A stretch of 64,000 bases of DNA from Paradevosia sp036499825 (GTDB lineage Bacteria; Pseudomonadota; Alphaproteobacteria; Rhizobiales; Devosiaceae). A model generated the notes under the pieces. It was given only the letters and a program-made list of their open reading frames with translations. It was not told the origin of the DNA and did not search any database. Location: the NCBI GenBank assembly GCA_036499825.1, contig DASYCZ010000042.1, forward strand, positions 84,973 to 148,972, read 5' to 3'. The position numbers and the translations under genes are program-made. Every line of letters starts with the position of its first letter. Within the stretch, counting starts at the first letter, position 1. This document shows positions 35,973 to 43,880 of the stretch, in pieces.

Positions 35973-36779
35973 ATGGGTGTAATTCACGAAACGGCGGCGA
36001 CGCTGCGCTTCCATGGTGATGAGCTCGATCCCCATGAGGTGACGCGGCTCATGGGGGCTTCGCCGACGCGCGGGGAATATAAAGGGGCGTTGACCGTGGG
36101 GCGCGGGCGAAAGGCTGCGCGAACGGGAGGGTGGGCCCTGACGGTCGAGTACCGGCAGCCCGGCGATCTGAGCGGCCAGATCGAGGAAGCTCTCTCCGGT
36201 CTTACCCAGGATCTCGATGTCTGGCGTGATCTTTCCGGCCGCTTCAACGGCTGCTTTTTCGTCGGCTTTTTCATGGTGGATGGAAACGAGGGCTATAACC
36301 TGTCCGCCGAAACCCTCAAGCTCCTGGCGGATCGCGGCTTGGCGCTCCTGCTCGACATCTATTCGGGAAGGCATGAGGACGAAAGAGCCGGCTATCCCCT
36401 GACCGTGCTCTCCTCGCCATGGGATGGCGGCTATTTTCGGCTCCGGCGCGATGGTCCCGGAAGGCTGGTTGTCGAGGCGGGAAACGCCTATTTCCATGGG
36501 GAGGCGGAGTGTGACATCTCCTGGATGGATAGCCCAGCCGGGCTTTTCGCCGAAATGGCCAGCGCGTGGCGGGGCTGGGATGGCACCAAGCGCTGGAGCG
36601 ACCACGAAGACAGGCTGCGACTCTCCGCGAAAACGGACGGCCTCGGCCATGTCCTGCTCGACGTTGACCTGCTGGGCGCCGACCACGCGTCGCGTCTCCA
36701 CGTCCCCCTCATCCTCGACGTAGAAGACTTGGAAGACATCGCCGCCCGGATGAGGAAGGCTGTGCCGATTGATTTTTGA
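35973..36779 (+). CDS. DUF4279-like protein with C-terminal DUF6228-like region
   Basis: 268 residues. The N-terminal ~125 residues match the DUF4279 pattern (ETAATLRFHGDELDPHEVTR LMGASPTRGEY in two pieces, GGWALTVEY, later ADRGLALLLDIYSG). The C-terminal ~125 residues (YFRLRRDGPGRLVVEAGNAY, FAEMASAWRGWDGTKRWSDH, GHVLLDVDL) resemble DUF6228-type proteins. Both families are small proteins often found beside polymorphic toxin or immunity genes, so this may be a two-domain immunity-like fusion. No toxin gene is adjacent. The family assignments are from memory of the motifs, not from a search. Confidence 0.72.
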   Translation: MGVIHETAATLRFHGDELDPHEVTRLMGASPTRGEYKGALTVGRGRKAARTGGWALTVEYRQPGDLSGQIEEALSGLTQDLDVWRDLSGRFNGCFFVGFFMVDGNEGYNLSAETLKLLADRGLALLLDIYSGRHEDERAGYPLTVLSSPWDGGYFRLRRDGPGRLVVEAGNAYFHGEAECDISWMDSPAGLFAEMASAWRGWDGTKRWSDHEDRLRLSAKTDGLGHVLLDVDLLGADHASRLHVPLILDVEDLEDIAARMRKAVPIDF

Positions 36780-36835
36780 AGGGGCGAGGAGACGCTGAGA
36801 GCTCTGTGGGGGCAGGCAAAGTCCGTCCATTTTCC

Positions 36836-37285
36836 CGGAGTCATCCCGGCGGAGGCCGGGATCCATGCGGGGAGCGCCCCATGCGCTGGATGCACCGGCC
36901 GGCCACGGACATGGATTCCGGCCTCCGCCGGAATGACCCGGTGGGGCGAGTGGGATGGAGCCGCTGATATCGATGCTCGCAGTCAGGTCCCTTCGCCCCA
37001 CTGGGGCGATTGCTCCGCCTGCGGCGGAACGGTTCGAAGTTCCCGGAGAGGTGGCTGAGAGTTCTGTGGGTGGCAGGCAAAGTCCGTCCATTTTCCCGGA
37101 GTCATCCCGGCGAAGGCCGGGATCCATGCGGGGAAGGACCCACACGCTGGATGCATCGGCAAGCCACGGACATGGATTCCGGCCTTCGCCGGAATGACCC
37201 GGTGAGGAGAGGGGAGTCAGGAGTATTTTACTCATCGCAGACCCCTCATCCAGCCCTGCGGGCCCGACAGGGGGAGGGGTGGTGC
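36836..37285. repeat. Composite of two family A copies with family B modules
   Basis: Family A copies at 36836-36943 and 37097-37203 are separated by a family B hairpin part (CCACTGGGGCGATTGCTCCG). The segment AGGCAAAGTCCGTCCATTTT precedes both copies, showing duplication of flank and repeat together. A fragment of family B follows at 37235-37285. Confidence 0.82.
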
Positions 37286-37318
37286 CACGTGCGCAGAAAA
37301 AGGGAATGAGTCCAGACT

Positions 37319-37390
37319 ATGGACGTCCGACCACCGGATGTGGTCATCATCGACCAGGCTTTTGCAGCCGCGTTGGCGGAGGAGAGTTGA
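37319..37390 (+). other. Short ORF (23 codons) ahead of SDR gene
   Basis: ATG GAC GTC ... ends in TGA 3 nt before the GTG of the SDR gene at 37394, and GGAGGAGAG near its end is the SDR ribosome site. The peptide is MDVRPPDVVIIDQAFAAALA plus EES. It could be a leader peptide or the tail of a decayed gene whose body was replaced by repeats. Confidence 0.3.
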
Positions 37391-37393
37391 GGC

Positions 37394-38122
37394 GTGTCCA
37401 GTCTGAAGGGGAAGGTTGCGGTCGTCACCGGGGCGGCATCGGGGATAGGGCTCGCCACCGCGAAGGCTTTGTTGGCGGAGGGCGCCAGGGTTGTGCTGGT
37501 CGACCGGAACGAGGAGGCGCTTTCGCAACAGGTCGGCGCGCTGGGGCCGAACGCCATTGCGCAGGTGACGGACCTGCTCGATGCGCAGAACTGCGGCGCC
37601 ATGGTGCCCGAAGTGCTGGCCAAGGTCGGGGCGATCGATGTGCTGCATTGCAATGCCGGCACCTATATCGGCGGTGATCTCACCGAGACCACGCCCGAGG
37701 CCATCGATCGCATGCTCAATCTCAACGTCAATGCGGTCATCAAGAACGTCCATGCCGTCGCGCCGCATATGATCGGGCGCAAGACCGGCGACATCATCGT
37801 GACCTGTTCGGTGGCGGGCCATTTTCCCACCTATTGGGAGCCGGTCTATTCCGCCTCCAAATGGGCCATTACGAGTTTCGTGCAGGGCATGCGCCGCCAG
37901 ATGGTGCCCCATGGGGTCCGGGTTGCGCAGATTTCGCCCGGCCCGGTGGTTTCGGCCCTGCTTGCCGATTGGCCTGAGGAAAACCTCCGCAAGGCGCGCG
38001 AGACCGGCAGCCTGATCGACCCCGAGGATATCGCAGAAGCCATCATCTTCATGCTGACGCGAAAACGCACCGTCACCATTCGCGACATGATCATTCTGCC
38101 GAGCAATTTCGACCGGGTTTGA
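37394..38122 (+). CDS. SDR family oxidoreductase, polyol-dehydrogenase-like
   Basis: 242-residue classical SDR. The cofactor site is VTGAASGIG, with Asp at the end of the second strand (LVDRNEEAL) favouring NAD(H). Other motifs are LHCNAGTYIGGD, the catalytic serine region VTCSVAGHFPTYW and YSASK. The sequence resembles ribitol 2-dehydrogenases, with a diverged C-terminus (TIRDMIILPSNFD). GTG start with GGAGGAGAG upstream. No sugar transporter or kinase genes flank it, unlike typical ribitol operons, so it may be the remainder of one. Substrate uncertain. Confidence 0.88.
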   Translation: MSSLKGKVAVVTGAASGIGLATAKALLAEGARVVLVDRNEEALSQQVGALGPNAIAQVTDLLDAQNCGAMVPEVLAKVGAIDVLHCNAGTYIGGDLTETTPEAIDRMLNLNVNAVIKNVHAVAPHMIGRKTGDIIVTCSVAGHFPTYWEPVYSASKWAITSFVQGMRRQMVPHGVRVAQISPGPVVSALLADWPEENLRKARETGSLIDPEDIAEAIIFMLTRKRTVTIRDMIILPSNFDRV

Positions 38123-38124
38123 GG

Positions 38125-38428
38125 AGGGCCCGACGGCAACGGCGGACCCGAAGGGCGGTTGAGGGGTTGCGCTGAAGTATAGGTAATGGGGCGAACCGCA
38201 ACATCAGGGATGCTGAGAACTCGGCACCCCTCACCCGACGCTGCGCGTCGACCTCTCCCCAAAGGGGCGAGGTGGCGGAGAGACTGGTGGCGGGGCTGGG
38301 CATGATTTTTCCCTTTTCACCGTGTCATTCCGGCGAAGGCCGGAATCCATGTCCGTCGCGCGCCGCTCGCATCCAGCGTATGGGCCGGTCCCCGCATGGA
38401 TTCCGGCCTCCGCCGGAATGACCCGGTG
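38125..38428. repeat. Family B block followed by family A copy
   Basis: Family B modules from 38125 to about 38290, then family A from 38321 to 38428 with both arms (GTCATTCCGGCGAAGGCCGG and the mirrored TTCCGGCCTCCGCCGGAA). They fill the gap up to the 3' end of the minus-strand regulator. Confidence 0.85.
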
Positions 38429-38461
38429 GGAGTTGGGAGCTTGAGGGGCCTCGTCCTCCCC

Positions 38462-39427
38462 CTAACGCAGATCGGCGCGGAGGTCGCGGATGCCGCGGCC
38501 GAGGCGGGAGCGGAGGAGGGTGCGGAGGGTTGCGCCGTCCACATAGCCGACTTCGGTGGCGATGGCGTCGATGTCGAGGCCGCTGCCATGCAGCAGGGAT
38601 TGGGCGCGTTCGACCCGCAGGTCCTGGAAATAGGCCAGGGGCGATTTGCCCAGAACGTCCTGGCAGCGGCGCTGCAGGGAGCGGGAGCTGACGCCCAGCG
38701 CGTTGGCGGCGCGCTTGAGGGAAAAGCCGTCGCGCAGGTGTTCGCGCGCCCATTTTTCGAAACGCAGCACGATGGGGTCGGCCTGCGCCAGATGGTTGGG
38801 AATGATGTAGGAGGCCTGCGACGAGCGGATATCGGCCAACAGATAGCGAGAGACGAGACCCGCGAGTTCGGGGCTCGAAGTGCGGATGAGCCAGAGCGCC
38901 AGGTCGAGATGGCCCATGGCGGCGCCAGCCGTCACCCCGATATCGGAGGGCAGCAGCATGCGGCTTTCATCGAGCCGCACTTCGGGAAAGCGCTGCCGGA
39001 AGAACGGCGCCAGCGACCAGGTGGTGGTGGCCTCGCGGCCATCGAGCAGCCCCGCCTCGGCCAGAAGGAACGTGCCGATGCAGGAGGCGCCGATCTTGAC
39101 GCCCTCCTTGTGCCAGCGCAGCAGCTGCTCCCGGGCCTTGCCCACATCCGGCCGCCCCAGCGCCGCCGTCAGCGCTTCGGGCGTCGTCGCCTTGAGGGCG
39201 GGGACGATCACCCAATCGGGCTGCAGGTCCGGCGTGATGGGCTCGACCGGAATGCTGAGCCCAAGCCTTGAGCGCACCTTGCGGCGAACCCCGACGATGG
39301 TGACGTCGAACTGCACCGCGCCCTCCATGAGGCGCGCCGACAGCCCATTGGCCATCGCGAAGGCATCGAGTGTCACCGTCAGGCCGGAATCGAACAGCCC
39401 CTCGAGGGCGAGCACCGTGATGCGCAT
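38462..39427 (-). CDS. GlxA family AraC-type regulator with DJ-1/PfpI domain
   Basis: About 321 residues. Residues ~1-185 form a DJ-1/PfpI-like (glutamine amidotransferase-like) sensor domain, with the nucleophile-elbow sequence VKIGASCIGTFLLAEAGLLD. Residues ~215-320 form the AraC double HTH (FSLKRAANALGVSSRSLQRR and ATEVGYVDGATLRTLLRSRLG). I favour the start MRITVLALEG at 39427, where TAAGGT lies upstream; the in-frame ATGs at 39457 and 39484 have poor ribosome sites. The divergent small gene at 39596 is its probable target, as GlxA-type regulators commonly flank YciI-like genes. Confidence 0.9.
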   Translation of the reverse strand: MRITVLALEGLFDSGLTVTLDAFAMANGLSARLMEGAVQFDVTIVGVRRKVRSRLGLSIPVEPITPDLQPDWVIVPALKATTPEALTAALGRPDVGKAREQLLRWHKEGVKIGASCIGTFLLAEAGLLDGREATTTWSLAPFFRQRFPEVRLDESRMLLPSDIGVTAGAAMGHLDLALWLIRTSSPELAGLVSRYLLADIRSSQASYIIPNHLAQADPIVLRFEKWAREHLRDGFSLKRAANALGVSSRSLQRRCQDVLGKSPLAYFQDLRVERAQSLLHGSGLDIDAIATEVGYVDGATLRTLLRSRLGRGIRDLRADLR

Positions 39428-39595
39428 GGCGTAAATGACCTTATTGAGGCCGATCATGCTAGGCGCGCCATGGCACGGGGTCAACCGGCGTCATTGGCGT
39501 GAATGACGCCAAAGATGTCATTTCTGCCCATATCGAGCGGCGTGTCCGGGGCGTAGTTTCCGCGCTGTCCATTCAGCCCAAAGGAGACAGATCCC

Positions 39596-39877
39596 ATGAA
39601 ATTCATGGCAATCGGACGCGTCAAGGCGACGCCGGAGCAGCTGGCGCCCCACATGGCCAAGGAGCCGGCCGAAACCCTGAGGCACTATCTGGAGGGCAAG
39701 ATCGAGCAGTTCTGGTTCGTCGAAAGGCAGGGGCCGATCTTCCTGCTGAACGCCGAGTCGGAAGCCGAGGCGCGGGCCGGGCTCGCCACCCTGCCGCTGG
39801 TCATGGCCGACCTCATCACCTACGAGCTGCTGCCCGTCAGCCCGCTTGCCCCGCTCGGCCGCCTCCTCCAGACCTAA
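39596..39877 (+). CDS. YciI / muconolactone-isomerase-like small protein
   Basis: 93-residue single-domain protein of the dimeric alpha/beta-barrel (ferredoxin-like) type. MKFMAIGRVKATPEQLAPHM gives the first strand and helix, and IEQFWFVERQGPIFLLNAES gives the central strands. The end LITYELLPVSPLAPLGRLLQ resembles muconolactone delta-isomerase and YciI-like proteins encoded next to GlxA-type regulators. AAGGAGA precedes the ATG. Enzymatic role not deducible. Confidence 0.82.
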   Translation: MKFMAIGRVKATPEQLAPHMAKEPAETLRHYLEGKIEQFWFVERQGPIFLLNAESEAEARAGLATLPLVMADLITYELLPVSPLAPLGRLLQT

Positions 39878-39972
39878 GTTTTTCCAATCCCCATACGTCC
39901 GATCGGCAGGCGAGCCATCCCGGCCCGCCTGCAAGCGCTCAGTTTCAAATCGCAAATCAGCGGAGATCCCCA

Positions 39973-40050
39973 ATGGATCTATGGCGGATCACGGACCTGA
40001 TGACCATCGGCCATCAGGAGAAAGTGGATGTGTCCATAGGGATGGCGTGA
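39973..40050 (+). pseudogene. Truncated reading frame at the RhuM junction
   Basis: ATG with GGAG upstream encodes MDLWRITDLMTIGHQEKVDV plus SIGMA before a stop 5 nt from the 3' end of the RhuM gene. The composition matches the high-GC host up to about 40040, then changes. It reads like the N-terminal remnant of a host gene cut by insertion of the RhuM segment. The parent family is not identified. Confidence 0.4.
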
Positions 40051-40055
40051 TCACT

Positions 40056-41096
40056 TCAACGCTTTGGTGCCTTTGGCAGCTTTCTCGCTTCCGCGGTGAG
40101 TGATGAGATAGCTGCATCAGCGTCTCGCTTCCGATCCAGTTTCCGCTGTTTGTCAAAGGCCTCGTACTCGGCCTCGGCTTTTTGCCGAGCAGTGTCTCCG
40201 CGCATAGAACCGCCGGACTTGAGAACCGTTCGACCGAGTTGGGTCAACTGTTGTTCCAATAACGTGCGGGCGTCCTGCATAACGACGAGCCGACCGATAT
40301 CCAACTGGTCCTCGAAGATATCCAGCAAGATGGTGGTAAGACGGTTGAGTTCTTTGATCTCACCCTCGGCAAGGTAATTCTTTGAGACCACCACATCGCG
40401 TTTTTGAATGTTGTCCTTTGGCCAAGTTTGCAGGCCCATGTTCTCCATGCGATGATTTGCCCGACCAGCGATAATTTCGGCGGGAGTATGTGAGGTTACG
40501 GCGTAGACCAGCTTGGCCTGGGTATGTTGATAAAATTCCCGGGCCGCTTCCGTGCTCCCATCATAGTCTTGGCACAGGGCACATATTCGCTTCAGCTCTG
40601 CGTACAGGTTCGCTTCATCGGACCTAATGTCCCGGATGATTTCCCTAAGTTCTGCAATGCGATCGGCGTTTTCAGGCTGTTTCAGGCGGGCCGCGTCGAC
40701 CACAAAACCTTTCTTGGCGAATTGGACCAAGACGCCAGTTGCCCAACGGCGAAACGCAGTAGCTTGAGCTGAGGAGACCCGGTAGCCGACGGAGATCACA
40801 ACGTCCAAGTTATACAGGCTAGCTGGCCGTCCGGTAGTTGTTTGCACTTTCTGCAAAGAAGTGCCCTCATCAAGTTCGCCCTCTTCGAACACATTGGCGA
40901 TGTGCCTAGAGACGGTCGAGACATCGCGGCCGAAAAGGTGACCGATCTGTGCTTGGGTCATCCAAAGAGTTTCACCCTCGTAGCGAATGTCGAGCCGCAT
41001 GCCTTTACCCGTGCCGTAGACCAGGAAGTGGTCTCCCGTCTCGGAGTCTTCAACGAGGTGAACGGGCTCGCCGTCATTCTTATCGATGTCGCTCAT
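40056..41096 (-). CDS. RhuM family protein
   Basis: 346-residue protein of the 'virulence protein RhuM' family. The core is MRLDIRYEGETLWMTQAQIG HLFGRDVSTVSRHI (two pieces), followed by VFEEGELDEGTSLQ, VISVGYRVSSAQATAFRRWA and the C-terminal NYLAEGEIKELNRLTTILLD segment. The N-terminal part is a phage-antirepressor-like HTH region. Family members are frequent in genomic islands, phage and defence regions; the molecular function is not established. Its base composition and codon use are visibly lower in GC than the neighbours (many AT-rich codons), which together with the truncated frame at 39973 suggests horizontal acquisition. Confidence 0.92.
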   Translation of the reverse strand: MSDIDKNDGEPVHLVEDSETGDHFLVYGTGKGMRLDIRYEGETLWMTQAQIGHLFGRDVSTVSRHIANVFEEGELDEGTSLQKVQTTTGRPASLYNLDVVISVGYRVSSAQATAFRRWATGVLVQFAKKGFVVDAARLKQPENADRIAELREIIRDIRSDEANLYAELKRICALCQDYDGSTEAAREFYQHTQAKLVYAVTSHTPAEIIAGRANHRMENMGLQTWPKDNIQKRDVVVSKNYLAEGEIKELNRLTTILLDIFEDQLDIGRLVVMQDARTLLEQQLTQLGRTVLKSGGSMRGDTARQKAEAEYEAFDKQRKLDRKRDADAAISSLTAEARKLPKAPKR

Positions 41097-41258
41097 CGCG
41101 CCAGCTTAGCTGATTCTGGAAAATGTTTGGTTCGTGGTTTTAGCGCGCGTCGCGCCCCACTGCGCGCATCCCGGTTGGATGCGGACGCTTGCATTGCAAA
41201 GGTCAGTTTAAGCCCCCTGGCGCGCAGTACGGCGCGGCGGCGCCCCTCGGGCTGCCGC

Positions 41259-41315
41259 TTGACAATCATCTCCGCCGCTGTTTCTATTCTCTTATTGTAG
41301 CGTATATTCTCTTAT
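41259..41315 (+). promoter_or_regulatory. Promoter and twin operator of the ABC/amidohydrolase operon
   Basis: TTGACA (41259-41264), a 17-bp spacer and TTCTAT (41282-41287) form a plausible promoter. TATTCTCTTAT occurs at 41285-41295 and again at 41305-41315, exactly 20 bp apart (two helical turns), overlapping the -10 and the start region. This is a typical layout for a repressor. The IclR-type gene at the operon's 3' end is the obvious candidate. Confidence 0.62.
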
Positions 41316-41351
41316 AATGAAATATACAGAGAGGAACCCAGGAGACACGTT

Positions 41352-42881
41352 ATGAAGCATATGCATCTGGTACTCGCCACCGCCATCGCCCTCTTATCCG
41401 CCAACGGTATCGCGCTCGCCCAGGAAAAGGGCGGCGTCATCGATGTCGCAACCGTCGGCGAGCCCCCCACGCTCGATCCCATGGCCTCGACCGCCGATCT
41501 CGTGGGCATCGTCACGCAGAACATCTTCGAAACGCTCTATACGTTCGACGCCAAGTGGAACACCACGCCGCTGCTCGCCGCTTCCCTGCCGCAGATTTCG
41601 GGCGATGGCCTCACCTATACGATCCCCTTGCGCCAGGGCATCAAGTTCCATGATGGCGAGGTCATGACCTCCGCCGATGTGGTGGCGTCGCTCCAGCGCT
41701 GGGAAAAGATCGCGACGCGCGGCAAGCAGACCGCCGAAGTCATCGCCAGCATCACCGCCAAGGACCCCGACACCGTCGTCATCACGCTCAAGAAGCCGTT
41801 CGCACCGCTGTTGCCGCTGCTCTCGCTCAACAACGCCGCCGCCATCATCATCCCGGCCAAGAACGCCGCCGAAGACCCGATGACGACGTTCGTGGGCACC
41901 GGCCCCTACCAGCTCGCCGAACGCGTCGCCGACCAGTATATCCGCCTCACCCGCTTTGATGGCTATCAGTCGCTGCCGGGCGAGCCGGACGGTTATGGCG
42001 GGGCCCGCAAGCAATATCTCGACGAGATCCGCTTCGTGCCCGTGCCCGATCCCAATACGCGCGTCGAAGGCGCCGTCGCCGGCCAGTTCGCCTATGCGGA
42101 TTCGCTGCCCGTCGAGGCCTATGCCAAGGTCGAGGGCGGCAAGGACAAGCCGGTGGTCTTGAAGCCTTTCGGCTGGCCGGTGTTCGTCATGAACACCAAG
42201 GAAGGCATCAACGCCAACCTGAAGATCCGCCAGGCCATCCAGGCGGCGCTGGCGCCCAACGACATGCTGCTCGCCGCTTTCGGTTCGCCCGATTTCTTCG
42301 CCGCCAATGCCGATTACTATCCGGAAGGCTATATCTGGCACACCGATGCGGGCACCGAGCCCTATAAGCCCGATGGCGACACCGAAGCCGCCAAGAAGCT
42401 GCTGGCGGACGCCGGCTATGACGGCAAGCCGATCCGCATCCTCACCAGCCGCCAGTATGAGTTCCACTACAAGATGGCGCAGGTCGCCCAGGCGTATCTG
42501 GAAGCCGCCGGCTTCAAGGTCGAGATGATCGTCGTTGATTGGGCGACGCTCACCCAGCAGCGCACCGACCCGGCCAAGTGGGATATCTACATCACCCACA
42601 GCCCGTTCCTGCCCGAGCCCTCGCTCACCGGCATCATGAACGATACCTCGCCCGGCTGGTGGGTGAGCGATGCCAAGCACAAGGCGCTCGATGCCTTCAA
42701 CGCCGAGTCCGATCCCCAGAAGCGCGCCAAGCTCTTCGAGGATGTGCAGAAGGTCATCTATGCCGAAGTGCCGGCCATCAAGATCGGCGATTTCAATGCG
42801 CTCGCCGCGCAGGCGCCGAACCTTCAGGGTGTGGTGCCCGCGCCCTGGCCGTACTTCTGGAACGCTTACCTCACCAAGTAA
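41352..42881 (+). CDS. ABC transporter substrate-binding protein, family 5 (peptide type)
   Basis: 509-residue periplasmic protein. Signal peptide MKHMHLVLATAIALLSANGI with cleavage near ALA/QEK. The SBP_bac_5 fold shows VGEPPTLDPMASTADLVGIV, NIFETLYTFD, YTIPLRQGIKFHDGEVMTSA, FVGTGPYQLAERVADQYIRL and IRQAIQAALAPNDML. Members bind di/oligopeptides, nickel, opines or amino-sugar derivatives. The context (amidohydrolase, PLP enzyme, RidA) argues for an amide- or amino-acid-like ligand. AGGAGA upstream gives a strong ribosome site. First gene of a nine-gene operon to 50513. Confidence 0.95.
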   Translation: MKHMHLVLATAIALLSANGIALAQEKGGVIDVATVGEPPTLDPMASTADLVGIVTQNIFETLYTFDAKWNTTPLLAASLPQISGDGLTYTIPLRQGIKFHDGEVMTSADVVASLQRWEKIATRGKQTAEVIASITAKDPDTVVITLKKPFAPLLPLLSLNNAAAIIIPAKNAAEDPMTTFVGTGPYQLAERVADQYIRLTRFDGYQSLPGEPDGYGGARKQYLDEIRFVPVPDPNTRVEGAVAGQFAYADSLPVEAYAKVEGGKDKPVVLKPFGWPVFVMNTKEGINANLKIRQAIQAALAPNDMLLAAFGSPDFFAANADYYPEGYIWHTDAGTEPYKPDGDTEAAKKLLADAGYDGKPIRILTSRQYEFHYKMAQVAQAYLEAAGFKVEMIVVDWATLTQQRTDPAKWDIYITHSPFLPEPSLTGIMNDTSPGWWVSDAKHKALDAFNAESDPQKRAKLFEDVQKVIYAEVPAIKIGDFNALAAQAPNLQGVVPAPWPYFWNAYLTK

Positions 42882-42893
42882 GCCGATCGCGTC

Positions 42894-42918
42894 ATCCCGC
42901 CGCGCCGTGCGGCGGGAT
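42894..42918 (+). other. Strong intercistronic hairpin
   Basis: ATCCCGCCGC and GCGGCGGGAT form a perfect 10-bp stem with a GCCGT loop, between the binding-protein stop and the permease start. Such hairpins commonly protect the upstream message or attenuate downstream expression so that the binding protein is made in excess. No U-tract follows. Confidence 0.7.
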
Positions 42919-42938
42919 ACCAATCAAGGTCCGGACAA

Positions 42939-43880
42939 ATGCTGCGTTCGATCGTCAACCGCATCCTCGGCATGCTCATCGTCATGGCGCTGGTCGTCAC
43001 CATCGTCTTCGTCATCGTGCGCATCACGCCGGGCGATCCGGCCGCCATCATGCTGGGGCCCGATGCCACGGCCGCCGACATCGCCGAATTGCGCCATCGC
43101 CTGGGGCTCGATGCCCCGGTGCTGCAGCAGTTCGTACTTTATATCTGGGGGGTGCTGCATGGCGATCTCGGCCAGTCGATCTTCCTCAACCAGCCGGTCG
43201 GGCAGGCGCTGCTGCAGCGCACCGAGCCGACCTTCTTCCTGACGCTCTTCTCGCTCATCATCGCCATCGTCATCGCGCTGCCGGCGGGCGTGCTTTCGGC
43301 CTATTACCGCAACACCGCGTTCGACCAGGCGATGACCGCCATCGCCATGTTCGCCGCCAGCATTCCCAGTTTCTGGCTGGGCCTGGTGCTGATGCAGGTC
43401 TTCGCCGTCCAGCTTGGCTGGTTCGACACCTCCGGCTATGGGGGCCCCGGCGCGAGCTTTTTCGAGCGCATGTATCACCTGGTTCTGCCCGCCGTGGCGC
43501 TCGGCCTCATCAGCTCGGCGCTGATCACCCGCTTCACCCGCGCCAGCATGCTCGATGTGCTCAATGACGACTATGTGCGCACCGCCCGCTCCAAGGGCAT
43601 GAGCGAATGGCGCGTCGTGGTGCGCCATGCCCTCAAGAACGCCCTCATTCCCATTCTCACCGTCGTGGGACTCACAGCCGCGCTGTTGATTTCGGGCGCC
43701 ATCGTCACCGAAACCGTGTTCGGCCTGCCGGGCGTCGGCAGCCTGATCGTCTCGGCGGTGCTGAGGCGCGATTATCCGGTCATCCAGGGGGCGCTGCTGA
43801 TCATCGCCGGCCTCTATGTGCTGGTCAATTTCATCATCGACATGACCTATCTGGCCATCGACCCAAGGGTGCGTTACTGA
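42939..43880 (+). CDS. ABC permease, DppB type
   Basis: 313-residue inner-membrane permease. RILGMLIVMALVVTIVFVIV is the first TM segment and RITPGDPAAIMLGPDATAAD the following periplasmic loop of DppB/OppB proteins. The EAA loop is ARSKGMSEWRVVVRHALKNA. The end GLYVLVNFIIDMTYLAIDPR VRY is typical. Its stop overlaps the start of the next permease (TGATG). It pairs with the DppC-type subunit to form the channel. Confidence 0.95.
   Translation: MLRSIVNRILGMLIVMALVVTIVFVIVRITPGDPAAIMLGPDATAADIAELRHRLGLDAPVLQQFVLYIWGVLHGDLGQSIFLNQPVGQALLQRTEPTFFLTLFSLIIAIVIALPAGVLSAYYRNTAFDQAMTAIAMFAASIPSFWLGLVLMQVFAVQLGWFDTSGYGGPGASFFERMYHLVLPAVALGLISSALITRFTRASMLDVLNDDYVRTARSKGMSEWRVVVRHALKNALIPILTVVGLTAALLISGAIVTETVFGLPGVGSLIVSAVLRRDYPVIQGALLIIAGLYVLVNFIIDMTYLAIDPRVRY

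Noticed and set aside
41394..42923. 509-codon minus-strand ORF antisense to the binding protein
   Set aside because: The sense frame is a clear SBP_bac_5 protein with signal peptide; the antisense frame is a codon-bias shadow.
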